DNA of 64,000 bases from JBDTSW01 sp963799815 (GCA_963799815.1 CAWCYG010000006.1:124001-188000), one strand, 5' to 3'; numbered from the stretch's first letter, positions 7,639 through 16,994 are shown. Made by a program: numbers and translations. The notes: generated from the letters alone by a model not told the origin.

Positions 7639-8553
7639 CTAGCCGCGCCCGGCCACCCTCTCTGCGGCTGCCGCTCCGGCCGCCGTGTCCGTGCGCATCT
7701 CGGCATCAACGCCACGCTCGCGAACCTCGGCGAGCGTCACCTCGTCGACGAACGGGGCCATCTGCAGGTGATCGCGCTCGACTGGCCTCCCGATCAGACC
7801 GCGCAGCCGGTAGACCGCCCGCAGCAGGCGCGGCGCCATCACTCGCCGGCTTCGCTCGTCGATGCCGGCGACGATGACGTCAACGGCATCGCTCAGCGGC
7901 ATCGTCTTCGCGAACGGGCCGCGCATCTTCGAGCGCAGCTCGGCGAACGACTCCAGCTTGCGCTCGGAGCCGGTGACCATGTCCGTATCGACCCAGAGGA
8001 GATAGAGCACGCCGACGTCGACCCCGAGGTGGTCGACCTCGCGGCGCAGCGTGTCGCCCATGCTCTCGATGCCCGCCTTCGAGGCCCCGTAGGCACCGAG
8101 CCCCGGCGGCGCCAAGAGCGCCGAAGCGGAGGCGTTCAGCAGTACATACCCCCTGGATTCGATCACGCGCGGGAGGCAGGCGTGGACCGTGCGGAAGGTC
8201 CCGGTGAGATTGACCTCGACGTTGACGGCGAAGACCTCGGGATCGATGTGGCGCATGGCTCCGCCGGTGGCGATCCCGGCGTTCGCAAAGCAGAGATCGA
8301 GACGCCCGAATCGCCCTGTTGCGGAATCGACTGCGGCCCGCAGCGACTGCGAGTCGGTGATGTCGGCCTCGAACGCGTCCGCCCGCTCGCCGAGGCGCGC
8401 CGCCACAGCCTCGACGGCTTCGCGGTCGAGATCAACCAGGGCCATCGACCACCCACGCCGGGCCAAGGCCTCGGCCGTGCCGGCTCCGATGCCATGCGCA
8501 GCACCGGTGATGAACGCGACGCGAGGCTCCGCCGCCCCACTCCACTCACCCAC
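7639..8553 (-). CDS. Short-chain dehydrogenase/reductase
   Basis: The protein has 304 residues from GTG 8553, two bases after the upstream luciferase-like gene. The NAD(P) motif TGAAHGIG lies near residue 17, followed by VDLDREAVEAV, FANAGIATGG, the catalytic serine in NASASALLAPP and YGASKAG with Tyr and Lys. The C-terminal extension of about 60 residues (after VIVAGIDERSRRVMAPRLLR) is common in actinobacterial SDRs of lipid or steroid metabolism. A longer upstream frame exists antisense-free but would run through the luciferase-like gene, so I reject it. The substrate is unknown; pairing with a flavin/F420 oxidoreductase suggests a shared redox pathway. Confidence 0.88.
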   Translation of the reverse strand: MGEWSGAAEPRVAFITGAAHGIGAGTAEALARRGWSMALVDLDREAVEAVAARLGERADAFEADITDSQSLRAAVDSATGRFGRLDLCFANAGIATGGAMRHIDPEVFAVNVEVNLTGTFRTVHACLPRVIESRGYVLLNASASALLAPPGLGAYGASKAGIESMGDTLRREVDHLGVDVGVLYLLWVDTDMVTGSERKLESFAELRSKMRGPFAKTMPLSDAVDVIVAGIDERSRRVMAPRLLRAVYRLRGLIGRPVERDHLQMAPFVDEVTLAEVRERGVDAEMRTDTAAGAAAAERVAGRG

Positions 8554-8555
8554 CT

Positions 8556-9623
8556 TCAGGCCGGAACGCCGACGCCGACGATCTCGGCGGCCCGTTTCAT
8601 CGTGTGCGCACGCTCGGCGGGGTCCGGCTGGATCGGCGAGAGGATGATGCGGTCGACGCCGATGGCCGCGTAGGCCTCGATCCGTTCGCGCACCTGCTCT
8701 TCGGTCCCGACCAGAGAGGTCGCGTCGGCGAGCTCGTCGGGGATCGCCGCGTAGGCCTCCTCCCGCTTGCCATCGAGAAAGAGGGCCTGGACCTCGTCGG
8801 CCACCTCGCCGTAGCCGAAGCGATGGGTGAGGTCGACGTAGAAGTTCACCTCGCGGCTGCCCATGCCACCGAGGTAGAGCAGCAGACCGGCCTTGACCAT
8901 CCCGCGCGCGGCCTCGAGGTCGCCGTCGATCGCGATCTGGAGCGTCGGCGAGATCTCGAGGTCCGAACGACTCCGCCCTCCCTTCTCGAACCCGGCCTCC
9001 AGGTGCTCGCCCCAGGTGGAGTCGAACGCGTCCGGCGACGAGAAGATCGGGATCCAGCCGTCGCAGATCTCGGCCGCCATCTCGACCGACTTGCGGCCGA
9101 TCGCCCCGACGAAGATCGGGATGTAGTTGCGCTCTGGGTGGAAATTCAGCTTCAGCGCCTTGCCCTGACCCGTCCCGCCTTGGCTTGGCAACTGGTAATG
9201 CTGGCCCTCGTAGGTGAGCGGGCCCTCCCGCGCCACGATCTGGCGAACGATCTCGATGTACTCGCGGGTGCGGCCCCACGGCTTCGGGTAGGGCACGCCG
9301 TACCAGCCCTCCGAGACCTGCGGGCCCGATGGCCCGAAGCCGAAGACGAAGCGACCGCCACAGAGGGCATCGATCGTGACGCCTGCCATTGCGGCCGCCG
9401 CCGGCGCTCGCGCCGGGATCTGCATGATCGCGCCGCCGAGCTTGATCGTCTCTGTTTGGGGCGCCAGCCAGGCGAGCACGCTCACCACATCGGAGCCGTA
9501 GGACTCGGCCACCCATACCGAGTCGAATCCAAGGCTCTCAGCCGTGCGCACGATCTCGAGGGCGTCGTCGCCGCGTGGACCGATCCCCCAATAGCCGAGG
9601 TTGAGTCCCAACTTCATGTCCAT
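8556..9623 (-). CDS. Luciferase-like (probably F420-dependent) oxidoreductase
   Basis: The protein has 355 residues with a bacterial luciferase-like TIM barrel. Typical family stretches are KLGLNLGYW at the start, SVWVAESYG, LGGAIMQIPARAP, GRFVFGFGPSGPQVSEGWYG and PIFVGAIGRKSVEMAAEICDGW. The C-terminal VGTEEQVRERIEAYAAIGVDRIIL is the usual ending. This pattern matches the actinobacterial F420-dependent Rv3520c-like group, so F420H2 or FMN is the likely cofactor. ATG 9623 or ATG 9617 could start it. It is divergent from ppk2 (58-base gap) and forms a two-gene unit with the SDR gene. Confidence 0.85.
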   Translation of the reverse strand: MDMKLGLNLGYWGIGPRGDDALEIVRTAESLGFDSVWVAESYGSDVVSVLAWLAPQTETIKLGGAIMQIPARAPAAAAMAGVTIDALCGGRFVFGFGPSGPQVSEGWYGVPYPKPWGRTREYIEIVRQIVAREGPLTYEGQHYQLPSQGGTGQGKALKLNFHPERNYIPIFVGAIGRKSVEMAAEICDGWIPIFSSPDAFDSTWGEHLEAGFEKGGRSRSDLEISPTLQIAIDGDLEAARGMVKAGLLLYLGGMGSREVNFYVDLTHRFGYGEVADEVQALFLDGKREEAYAAIPDELADATSLVGTEEQVRERIEAYAAIGVDRIILSPIQPDPAERAHTMKRAAEIVGVGVPA

Positions 9624-9681
9624 GCCCGGCGGAGCCTATCGCCGGTCCGCGCCAAAGCTCGCAACGCGCGATGATGCACGC

Positions 9682-10533
9682 GTGAGCCACGAGACGCAGA
9701 AGCTCCCCCGCAAGGTCTACGAGAAGGAGCTCCTGCGACTGCAGACCGAGCTGGTCGCGATGACCGACTGGGTCAAGCGCGAGGGCGCGCGCGTCGCGCT
9801 TGTCTTCGAGGGACGCGACGCCGCAGGCAAGGGCGGCGTCATCAAGCGCATCACCGAGTTCCTGAGCCCGCGGATCGCGCGCGTGGCCGCGCTGCCGGCG
9901 CCGACCGAGCGCGAGCAGTCCCAGTGGTACTTCCAGCGGTACGTCGACAACCTTCCGGCCGGCGGCGAGATGGTCCTCTTCGACCGCTCCTGGTACAACC
10001 GGGCCGGCGTCGAGCGGGTGATGGGCTTCTGCACGAGGGACGAGCTCGAGCGCTTCTTCCGTCAGTGTCCGGAGTTCGAGCGGATGCTGGTCGACGACGG
10101 GATCATCCTCCTCAAGTACTGGTTCTCGGTCTCCGATGAGGAGCAGGAGAAGCGCTTTCGCGCCCGGATCGACGATCCACTCAAGAACTGGAAGCTCTCG
10201 CCGATGGACGTCGAGTCTCAAAAGCGCTGGGTCGAGTACTCCAAGGCCAAGGACGAGATGTTCGAGTACACCGATCTCCCGCCTGCCCCCTGGAACGTGG
10301 TCGAGTCGGACGTGAAGCGCAATGCGCGGATCAACTGCATCTCGCACCTGCTCTCGCAGGTTCCCTACGAAAAGCGTCAGGTGGAGCACATCAAGCTGCC
10401 CAAGCGTCAGAGCGACCCGGGCTACAGGCGCCCGCCGCGCGACGTCAACAACTACGTGCCGGACGCCGCGGCGAAGCTGTTGGCGGAGGCGGAGAAGAAG
10501 GAGAAAAAGAAGGCGACGGCCAAGGCGGGCTGA
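9682..10533 (+). CDS. ppk2: Polyphosphate kinase 2
   Basis: The protein has 283 residues from GTG 9682. Earlier in-frame codons would run into the divergent gene, so I prefer this start. It has the PPK2 Walker A GRDAAGKGG (residues 44-52, Lys50) and the Walker B region FDRSWYNRAGVERVMGF with Asp101. WYFQRYVDNLPAGGE, ILLKYWFSVSDEEQEKRF and SPMDVESQKRWVEYSKAKDEM are standard PPK2 lid and fold segments. PPK2 enzymes use polyphosphate to phosphorylate nucleotides. The basic C-terminus, rich in Lys and Glu, is extra. Whether NDP or NMP is the acceptor cannot be settled by eye. Confidence 0.93.
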   Translation: MSHETQKLPRKVYEKELLRLQTELVAMTDWVKREGARVALVFEGRDAAGKGGVIKRITEFLSPRIARVAALPAPTEREQSQWYFQRYVDNLPAGGEMVLFDRSWYNRAGVERVMGFCTRDELERFFRQCPEFERMLVDDGIILLKYWFSVSDEEQEKRFRARIDDPLKNWKLSPMDVESQKRWVEYSKAKDEMFEYTDLPPAPWNVVESDVKRNARINCISHLLSQVPYEKRQVEHIKLPKRQSDPGYRRPPRDVNNYVPDAAAKLLAEAEKKEKKKATAKAG

Positions 10534-10616
10534 GGCCGGATCCCGCCTTCGCCCCGCGCTCGAACGCCCGCGCGAGCACCGAGGGTGCCGCACGCCGCTC
10601 CTGTATAGATGGACCG

Positions 10617-13100
10617 ATGGAAGCGGGATCGCATCCTCGGGGCCTTGAGAGCAACGAGGCGTACGCGCGACTCGAGCGGCTGGGACCGCCGGAGGAGGGC
10701 TCGTCTCGCTCGGTTCGCTCGATCGTGCTGGGCAACGTCCTCACCCTCTTCAACGCGATCATCGGCGTCTTCTTCATCCTCATCCTCGCGCTCGGGCTGT
10801 TCGCCGACGCGATCTTCGGCCTGATCGCGATCCTCAACTCCTACATCGGCATCCGCCAAGAGCTGAAAGCGAAGGAGACGCTCGATGCGCTCGCTTTGCT
10901 GGTCGCACCACGTGCGAAGGCCGTGCGCGACGGGCACCTCTCCGAGCTCGGCGCCGATGAGGTCGTTCCGGGTGACATCGTGCGGGTCGAGCCCGGCGAT
11001 CAGCTCGTCGCCGACGGCGAGGTCATCTCTTCGCGCGGACTCACCCTTGACGAGTCGATGCTGACGGGCGAGTCCGAGGGGATCCGCAAGGGAGCCGGCG
11101 ACCGCCTGCTCTCGGGCGCCTTCTGCCTCTCGGGCTCCGGGTACTACGAGCTCGACGCGGTGCGCGACCAGAGCCACGCCGCCAAGATCGCCGGCGAGGC
11201 GCGCGAGTTTCGCCATCCGCCCTCGCCGCTTCAGGTCGAGGTAAATCAGGTGCTCCAGGCGACGACGATCGCGATGGTGCCGCTGGCAATCGTGCTGCTC
11301 TTGGCCCTGGCGGTTCGCAGCGTCGGCTTCACTGAGGCCGCGCAGACCTCGACCGCCGGCCTGATTACGCTCATCCCTGAGGGCCTGGTGCTCTTGATGA
11401 GCGTCACGCTCGCCGTGGCGGCGGTGCGCCTGGCGAGGATGAACACGCTGGTGCAGCAGATGAGCGCCACCGAGGCCCTCGCCGCGGTCGACACGATCTG
11501 CGTCGACAAGACCGGCACGCTCACGGACGGGACGCTCGACCTCGTCTCGGTTGAGGTCGCCGACCCCCAGCACCCAGGCGCAGCGCACGAAGCGCTTGGC
11601 CGCTTCGCAGCCTCGGCGGGCGAGCGGAACCGCACGCTCCAGGTGATCGCCGATCGCTACCCGGGCCGCCCCGCCCAGGTCATCGCCGAGGTTCCCTTCT
11701 CCTCGGCCTGGAAGTGGAGCGGGGTCACGCTGAACGGGGCGGGAGAAACTCGCAGCTACGTGATGGGGGCTCCCGACGTGCTCACCGCCGCGGGCGCGCT
11801 CCAGCTCACGCCCGCGCTTGAGCACACCCTGGACACCCACACTCGCGCAGGCCGGCGGGTGGTCGCGTTCGGCGAAGCTGCCGGCAGCCTGCCGCAGGAT
11901 CCCGCTGCCGCTCCGCCCCCGAAGCTCGAGGCGCGCGCGTTGGTCGTCCTCGAGGAACGCCTGCGGCCGGACGCAGCCGAGACGATCGAGTTCATGCGCT
12001 CGCAAGAGGTGGACCTGAAGCTGATCTCCGGCGACGCGCGATCCACCGTCACGGCGGTGGCGCACGCGGTCGGTGTGCCCCAGGACGCGGGCGTGATCGA
12101 GGGCCCCGAGCTGCCGGACGACCGGCCTGGCCTCGCTCACGCCGCCGAGCGGAACACGATCTTCTGCCGGATCACACCCGAGCAGAAGAGGGGCCTGGTG
12201 GGTGCGCTCGGCGACCGAGGGCGCTTTGTGGCGATGATCGGCGACGGGGTCAACGACGTGCCGGCGTTAAAGCAGGCCCAGATCGCTGTAGCGATGGGCT
12301 CAGGCAGCCAGATCACCAAGGGAGTGGGCGACATCGTCCTGTTGGAGGACCAGTTCTCGATGCTCCCGCGGGCGGTCGCCGAGGGCCGGCGCATCGCGCG
12401 CAACATCCATCGTCTGGGCCGTCTTTATCTGACCAAGTCCGTCTACGCGGCGTTCCTGATCACGGTCACGGCGATCTTCGGCTTCGCCTTCCCGTTTCTG
12501 CCTCGCCATCTCACCATCGCCGCGCTGCTCACGATCGGGATTCCCTCGTTCGTGCTCGCCCTGGCCCCCAGCGAGGGCCCGCTCTACCGCGGCCGGCTGC
12601 TGCGGGCGCTGGCCGCGTTCGCGGTCCCCGCCGGGCTCTCGATAGGCGTCGCGTCCCTGCTCTCCTTCTTCCTCGTCAACAACCTGTTCGGGGGGACGCT
12701 GGAGGAGGGTCGCACCGCCGCGACGACCACGCTGGTCGTCCTCGGCCTCTGCTTCATCCTCTTACTCGAGCGTGGTCCCGGTCGCGAGCACATCACCATC
12801 CAGAGCTACATGCTCGCGATGATCGCCGGGCTCGGGGCGATCTTCGCGGGCATCCTCGCGATCCCACCGGTGAGGGAGTTCTTCGATCTCGAGCTGCTCA
12901 CATCCGGGCAATGGTTCCTGGCGTTGGCCTCGGTGGCGACCGGGCTCCTGCTCGCAGCGGTCATCTGGCGGCTGCCTTACATCCAGAGGCTCGAAGTGGA
13001 TGGCGCCTCGACGCCGGCCGACGGAGCCCCGGCGCCGACCCACACGCCGAGGACCGGGGAGCATGCCACCCTCCCCACGACCAAACTGCCTGAGACATGA
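10617..13100 (+). CDS. P-type cation ATPase, CtpE-like
   Basis: The protein has 827 residues. It shows the actuator LTGES (in LDESMLTGESEG), phosphorylation motif CVDKTGTLTDG with Asp297, and hinge GDGVNDVPALKQAQIAVAMGSG. Membrane helix 4 reads LIPEGLVLL, a PEGL motif that matches the mycobacterial CtpE group (reported Ca2+ transporter) more than heavy-metal pumps, which carry CPx. No N-terminal metal-binding domain is present. Six or more C-terminal hydrophobic helices follow. The gene lies 83 bases after ppk2, and its stop overlaps the pyk start by ATGA. Family is secure; calcium specificity is inferred. Confidence 0.9.
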   Translation: MEAGSHPRGLESNEAYARLERLGPPEEGSSRSVRSIVLGNVLTLFNAIIGVFFILILALGLFADAIFGLIAILNSYIGIRQELKAKETLDALALLVAPRAKAVRDGHLSELGADEVVPGDIVRVEPGDQLVADGEVISSRGLTLDESMLTGESEGIRKGAGDRLLSGAFCLSGSGYYELDAVRDQSHAAKIAGEAREFRHPPSPLQVEVNQVLQATTIAMVPLAIVLLLALAVRSVGFTEAAQTSTAGLITLIPEGLVLLMSVTLAVAAVRLARMNTLVQQMSATEALAAVDTICVDKTGTLTDGTLDLVSVEVADPQHPGAAHEALGRFAASAGERNRTLQVIADRYPGRPAQVIAEVPFSSAWKWSGVTLNGAGETRSYVMGAPDVLTAAGALQLTPALEHTLDTHTRAGRRVVAFGEAAGSLPQDPAAAPPPKLEARALVVLEERLRPDAAETIEFMRSQEVDLKLISGDARSTVTAVAHAVGVPQDAGVIEGPELPDDRPGLAHAAERNTIFCRITPEQKRGLVGALGDRGRFVAMIGDGVNDVPALKQAQIAVAMGSGSQITKGVGDIVLLEDQFSMLPRAVAEGRRIARNIHRLGRLYLTKSVYAAFLITVTAIFGFAFPFLPRHLTIAALLTIGIPSFVLALAPSEGPLYRGRLLRALAAFAVPAGLSIGVASLLSFFLVNNLFGGTLEEGRTAATTTLVVLGLCFILLLERGPGREHITIQSYMLAMIAGLGAIFAGILAIPPVREFFDLELLTSGQWFLALASVATGLLLAAVIWRLPYIQRLEVDGASTPADGAPAPTHTPRTGEHATLPTTKLPET

Positions 13101-14530
13101 TGGAAGCCCCAATCCCCCCACACCGGCGCACGAAGATCGTCGCCACCATCGGCCCAGCGAGCCGATCCGTCGAGCGCATGCGCGAGCTGATCGCCGCGGG
13201 CGCCGACGTCTTTCGGCTCAACTTCTCGCACGGCACTCGCGACGAGCACACCGAGAACATCGAGCGCGCCCGCGAGGCGGCGGCCCAGGTGGGCCGCGAG
13301 ATCGGTCTGCTCGGCGACCTCCCGGGGCCCAAGCTACGGCTGGGCGACATCCCCGGCGGCACCGTCGATCTGGCCCAAGACAGCGAGATGACGCTCTGCA
13401 CCGGGCCTGGCGACGGCACCGCGGTTCCCGTTGCATGGGAGGGCCTCCCAGAGGCGGTCTCGGAGGGCGACTTGGTCTACCTGGCCGATGGCCGTATCCG
13501 GCTGCGGGTGCTTGAGGCGACGGACAGCGAGGTCCGCTGTGCGGTCGAGGCCGGCGGCCGCGTGGGCTCGCACCAGGGGCTCAACCTGCCCGGGTCGGAC
13601 GTGGCACTGCCCTCGGCGGGCAGCGAAGACCTGCAGTGGGTCGACTTCGCCGTCGCGAACGGGATCGACCTGCTTGCGATCTCGTTCATCCGCCGCGCCG
13701 AGGACGTGGCGCCCGTGGAGCGACGCATTCGCACGTCGGGATCCGACGTGCCAGTGATCGCCAAGATCGAAAAGCCGCAGGCGGCCGAGAACGCGGAGGA
13801 GATCGTGAAGGCGGTGAAGGCCGGGATCATGGTCGCGCGCGGCGACTTGGGCATCGAGTTGCCGATCGAGCGTGTGCCCGGCGTTCAACGCCACCTGTTG
13901 CGTCTCGCCGGCCATTGGGCGGTCCCGTCGATCACCGCGACACAGATGCTCGCCTCGATGGTGAGCTCGCCGCGGCCCACGCGCGCCGAGGTGAGCGACG
14001 TCGCCGCGGCAATCCTGCAGGGCACCGACGCCGTGATGCTCTCCGAGGAGACCGCCGTGGGCGACTACCCGGTCGAGGCGGTAGCCACTATGGACCGGCT
14101 CGCGCGCGAGACCGAGCCCGACCTGCGCTACGACGATTGGCTCTTGGAGCGGGTCGCCGACGACCCCACCGACGTCGCTGCGTCGGTGGCACGGGCGGCC
14201 GTCGGCGCCACCTACACGCTTGGCCTGTCCGCCCTCGTCGTGCCCACACGGAGCGGGCGGACCGCTCGCATGGTCTCGGCCCACCGCCCGCGGAGCCCCA
14301 TTCTCGCCGTCTCGCCGCGGATCGAGACCGTACGCCGCCTCCAGCTGCTCTTCGGCGTGCGCTGCGAGCTCGCGGAGGAGTGGGAAGAGCTCACGCAGCT
14401 CCTCGACGACTGCGCGCGGCTCGCCAAGGAGTCCGGAGTGGCTCGCTCAGGGGAGCTGATCGGGGTCACGGCCGGCCTGCCCGACCAGGAGCTGGGCACG
14501 AACCTCTTCGAGATTCACCGCGTCCCTTGA
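13097..14530 (+). CDS. pyk: Pyruvate kinase
   Basis: The protein has 477 residues, a normal bacterial length. Recognisable are RRTKIVATIGPASRS at the start, RLNFSHG, LGDLPGPKLRLG, the active-site lysine in VIAKIEKPQA, MVARGDLGIELP (metal-binding) and ATQMLASMVSSPRPTRAEVSDVA. The C-terminal domain begins near residue 350 with DVAASVARAAV. The enzyme makes pyruvate and ATP from phosphoenolpyruvate and ADP. ATG 13097 overlaps the stop of the P-type ATPase by four bases. A second ATG at 13100 is equally possible. It converges on the ATP-grasp gene with a 15-base gap. Confidence 0.96.
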   Translation: MMEAPIPPHRRTKIVATIGPASRSVERMRELIAAGADVFRLNFSHGTRDEHTENIERAREAAAQVGREIGLLGDLPGPKLRLGDIPGGTVDLAQDSEMTLCTGPGDGTAVPVAWEGLPEAVSEGDLVYLADGRIRLRVLEATDSEVRCAVEAGGRVGSHQGLNLPGSDVALPSAGSEDLQWVDFAVANGIDLLAISFIRRAEDVAPVERRIRTSGSDVPVIAKIEKPQAAENAEEIVKAVKAGIMVARGDLGIELPIERVPGVQRHLLRLAGHWAVPSITATQMLASMVSSPRPTRAEVSDVAAAILQGTDAVMLSEETAVGDYPVEAVATMDRLARETEPDLRYDDWLLERVADDPTDVAASVARAAVGATYTLGLSALVVPTRSGRTARMVSAHRPRSPILAVSPRIETVRRLQLLFGVRCELAEEWEELTQLLDDCARLAKESGVARSGELIGVTAGLPDQELGTNLFEIHRVP

Positions 14531-14545
14531 GTTGCGATGCGGCGG

Positions 14546-15742
14546 TCAGGCTCGCAGCTCGGCGAGTAGCTTCGAGTCCGCGTCCGGCATGCCGGGAATC
14601 GGCTCCCCGTCCCAGCTGATGTCGCCGGCCATGGCGACGAAGAGCTCGGCGTGCTCGCTGTGACGAAGGCGCTCGGAGCGCACGAGTGAGAGAAATGAGT
14701 AGAGGTTCGGCAGCTGGTCGTGCCAGCCGCGGTCGGACCCGCGGATGTGCATCAGGTCGCGAAGGGTCCCTGGCGTGCCCTTCATGCCCTCACTGAACAT
14801 CCCGCCGAAGACGGCGAGATCGAGCTGGATGCTCTGCCCGGTTGGGACGCTCTCGCAGTCGCCACCGGCCTCCAGCAGACCCTTGGCGATCTGAGGCGAG
14901 GTCATGAGCAGTGCCCCGTCGGTGGCCCGCGGGTTGCACTCGACGAGGTAGGGGCCCTCCGGCGAATCGATGAAGTCGAATGAGATCTGACCGGTGTAGG
15001 ACGTCTCGCTCGCGATCTGCTTGACCACCTCGAGCGTCGCGGCTCCATCGATCGATGTGAACTGGATGCCCGTCGAGTGCTGCCACTGGCGCGGGATGCC
15101 ATAGGCGCAATGCGCAGTGACGTGCCCGTCGTGGACGGTCGAGTACGTGCAGAACGTCTCGCCCTCGACGAACTCCTGGACCAGCCATGGGTTGGCCTCG
15201 GTGGGATGGCAGGCGTCGATTGGGATCTTTCCGGCCAGCGGGCCGGCGTTGGTCAAGAGCGACACCCCACCGCGCGAGAACGCCGCACGTGCGAAGTAGC
15301 GGGGGAAACGCTCAAGCGCTGCCGCGAGCCCTGCGTCCGAGTGCGCGATCTCGGTCTTGGCCATCGCAAGTCCGTGACTCGTCGCGAACTGCTCGAAGCT
15401 CTCCTTGTCGTGCAGCGGAAGCAAGGTGCGAAACGGGGAGAAGAAGCACCTCGCGACCTGCGTGAGGCGCTCGTGCTGCGTGGCGAGGTAGAAGACCTCC
15501 TCGAAGGCGGGGACGATCACGTCGATCGCCTGCTTCGTCGCGATGCGCTCGACGTCGGCGATGAACTGATCGGTCGCGTCGCGCGGCGAGCCGGTCACGA
15601 AGTGCCGCGTTACGTACTTGGAGTGGCTGCCCGGCGCGAATTCGTAGGCGTCGGCGGCGTAGACCTCGTGGCCTTCCTCGGCGAGCTTGCGGATGATCGC
15701 CAAGGCGAAGGGCATCCGCGACGAGGTGACGAGGACCTTCAC
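14546..15742 (-). CDS. ATP-grasp carboxylate-amine/thiol ligase-like protein
   Basis: The protein has 398 residues. The N-terminus (MKVLVTSSRMPFALAIIRKL) is a Rossmann-like pre-ATP-grasp domain. The ATP-grasp region runs about 120-310 and includes WLVQEFVEGETFCTYS, GQISFDFIDSPEGPYLVECNPRATDGALLM, with the Glu-x-Asn metal-binding pattern (ECNPR). Such enzymes activate a carboxylate with ATP and join it to an amine or thiol. The substrate is not apparent. GTG 15742 overlaps the stop of the crotonase gene (GTGA), so the two are probably co-translated and may act in one pathway. Confidence 0.8.
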   Translation of the reverse strand: MKVLVTSSRMPFALAIIRKLAEEGHEVYAADAYEFAPGSHSKYVTRHFVTGSPRDATDQFIADVERIATKQAIDVIVPAFEEVFYLATQHERLTQVARCFFSPFRTLLPLHDKESFEQFATSHGLAMAKTEIAHSDAGLAAALERFPRYFARAAFSRGGVSLLTNAGPLAGKIPIDACHPTEANPWLVQEFVEGETFCTYSTVHDGHVTAHCAYGIPRQWQHSTGIQFTSIDGAATLEVVKQIASETSYTGQISFDFIDSPEGPYLVECNPRATDGALLMTSPQIAKGLLEAGGDCESVPTGQSIQLDLAVFGGMFSEGMKGTPGTLRDLMHIRGSDRGWHDQLPNLYSFLSLVRSERLRHSEHAELFVAMAGDISWDGEPIPGMPDADSKLLAELRA

Positions 15743-16662
15743 TGGCTGCTCCTGCCCGGAAGGCCGAAGTCGCCGAACGGCTCGTCGCGTTCGCGGATCG
15801 CCTGCTTGAAGCCGGCCTCGGCGGCCCGGCGCTGGAACTCAAATCCCTCCGGTGTGTGGCGCGCGACGCCGTCCATGAACGTCGAGAGGACCTGAGTCTG
15901 GAGCAATCCGGCGGAGAGCATCGTGCCGTTGAGCTGGAGCTTGTGCATGACCAGCTGGTTCACGGGCACCTGCGCGACCCGGTGGAGGAGGTGTTCGAAG
16001 GCAGGGTCAAGCTCCTCGGCCGGGGCCGCCTCGGTCGCGAGGCCCCATTGGACCGCCTCGGCGCCGCTGATCGAGTCGCCGGTCAAAAGCAGGCGCTTGG
16101 CGCGGGCCGGACCCACACGATGCGCCCACAGGGAGGTGGTGGGCACCCCCCACACGCGTGCAGGCGGGTAGCCGATCCTTGCGTCGTCTGCGACCACCAG
16201 CAGATCTGAGCAAAGCGCCATGTCGGTCCCCCCGGCGACGCAATAGCCGTGCACCTTGCAGACCACCGGCTTCTCTGACCAGAACAGGCTCATGAACCCG
16301 CGTACGTTTCGCCACATCATCTGAAAGTCGACGACCGGGTCCCAGGTGCCAGCCGGGTCGTGGTTCGCCGCCTGCACCGTGGGATCGAGCGGCGAGCCCT
16401 CGGGAGCGCCTCCGCCGAAGGCCTCCACATCCCGGCCCTCGGCCGAGCCGATGAGGTCGTAGCCGCCGCAGAATCCCGAGCCGTTACCGGCGAGGGCGAT
16501 CACGTGAATCTCCGGGTCTAGGTTGGCCCGCTCGACCGCGGCAGCGAGCTCGCGCGGCATCTCGAGCGTGATCCCGTTACCACGCTCGGGACGATTGAGG
16601 GTGACGCGCGCGATTCGCTCATCGCGCTCGTAGGTGATGGTCTCGAACTCTGCCGCTTGCAC
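15739..16662 (-). CDS. Enoyl-CoA hydratase/isomerase (crotonase) family protein
   Basis: The protein has 307 residues from GTG 16662. It shows the crotonase fold: VTLNRPERGNGITLEMPREL, the oxyanion-hole segment GNGSGFCGGYDL, KPVVCKVHGYCVAGGTDMAL and the DDARIGYPPARVWGVP region. An insertion of about 40 residues between the first and second halves (residues 80-120) distinguishes it from standard 260-residue hydratases. The two catalytic glutamates of hydratases are not clearly both present, so hydratase, isomerase or another crotonase reaction is possible. It lies 23 bases after the winged-helix regulator gene and overlaps the ATP-grasp gene. Confidence 0.85.
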   Translation of the reverse strand: MQAAEFETITYERDERIARVTLNRPERGNGITLEMPRELAAAVERANLDPEIHVIALAGNGSGFCGGYDLIGSAEGRDVEAFGGGAPEGSPLDPTVQAANHDPAGTWDPVVDFQMMWRNVRGFMSLFWSEKPVVCKVHGYCVAGGTDMALCSDLLVVADDARIGYPPARVWGVPTTSLWAHRVGPARAKRLLLTGDSISGAEAVQWGLATEAAPAEELDPAFEHLLHRVAQVPVNQLVMHKLQLNGTMLSAGLLQTQVLSTFMDGVARHTPEGFEFQRRAAEAGFKQAIRERDEPFGDFGLPGRSSQ

Positions 16663-16685
16663 TCCCGACGTGAAGCTACACCGGC

Positions 16686-16994
16686 TCAGCCCGCGCCGTT
16701 TACCCGGGAGATGAGCTCGTTCAGAGCCCGCAGCTCATCCGCAAGGGCCTTGCGGCCCGAGCGTGTCGCCGAGACCCACGTCCGCGGCCGCCTACCCTCG
16801 AATCCCTTCTCGACCCTGACGAGCCCCGCCTCCTCGAGCACCTGGATGTGCCGGGAGAGGTTGCCGTCGGAGAGGTCCAGAGCATCTCGGAGGTAGGAGA
16901 AGTCGGCGCGCTTTGCCTCCTCGAGCACGACCAAGATCCCCAGTCGCACCCGCTGGTGGACGGTGTCGTCGAGCTGTAGCGAGGGGTGTGTCAT
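16686..16994 (-). CDS. Winged-helix transcriptional regulator (HTH_34/ArsR-like)
   Basis: The protein has 102 residues from ATG 16994, which overlaps the upstream stop by ATGA; an in-frame ATG at 17000 is an alternative. The fold is a winged helix: RVRLGILVVLEEAKRADFSY, LRDALDLSDGNLSRHIQVLE (recognition helix), AGLVRVEKGFEGRRPRTWVS (wing) and a final helix. This matches the PF13601 group of small regulators, which usually sit beside a membrane protein they co-regulate. Here that partner is the upstream gene. The two identical palindromes at 17565-17612 are its likely operators, implying autoregulation. Confidence 0.85.
   Translation of the reverse strand: MTHPSLQLDDTVHQRVRLGILVVLEEAKRADFSYLRDALDLSDGNLSRHIQVLEEAGLVRVEKGFEGRRPRTWVSATRSGRKALADELRALNELISRVNGAG

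Noticed and set aside
10452..12140. 562-residue frame antisense to the P-type ATPase and ppk2
   Set aside because: Low-complexity Arg/Asp/Glu/His composition without a domain; covers two certain genes on the plus strand.
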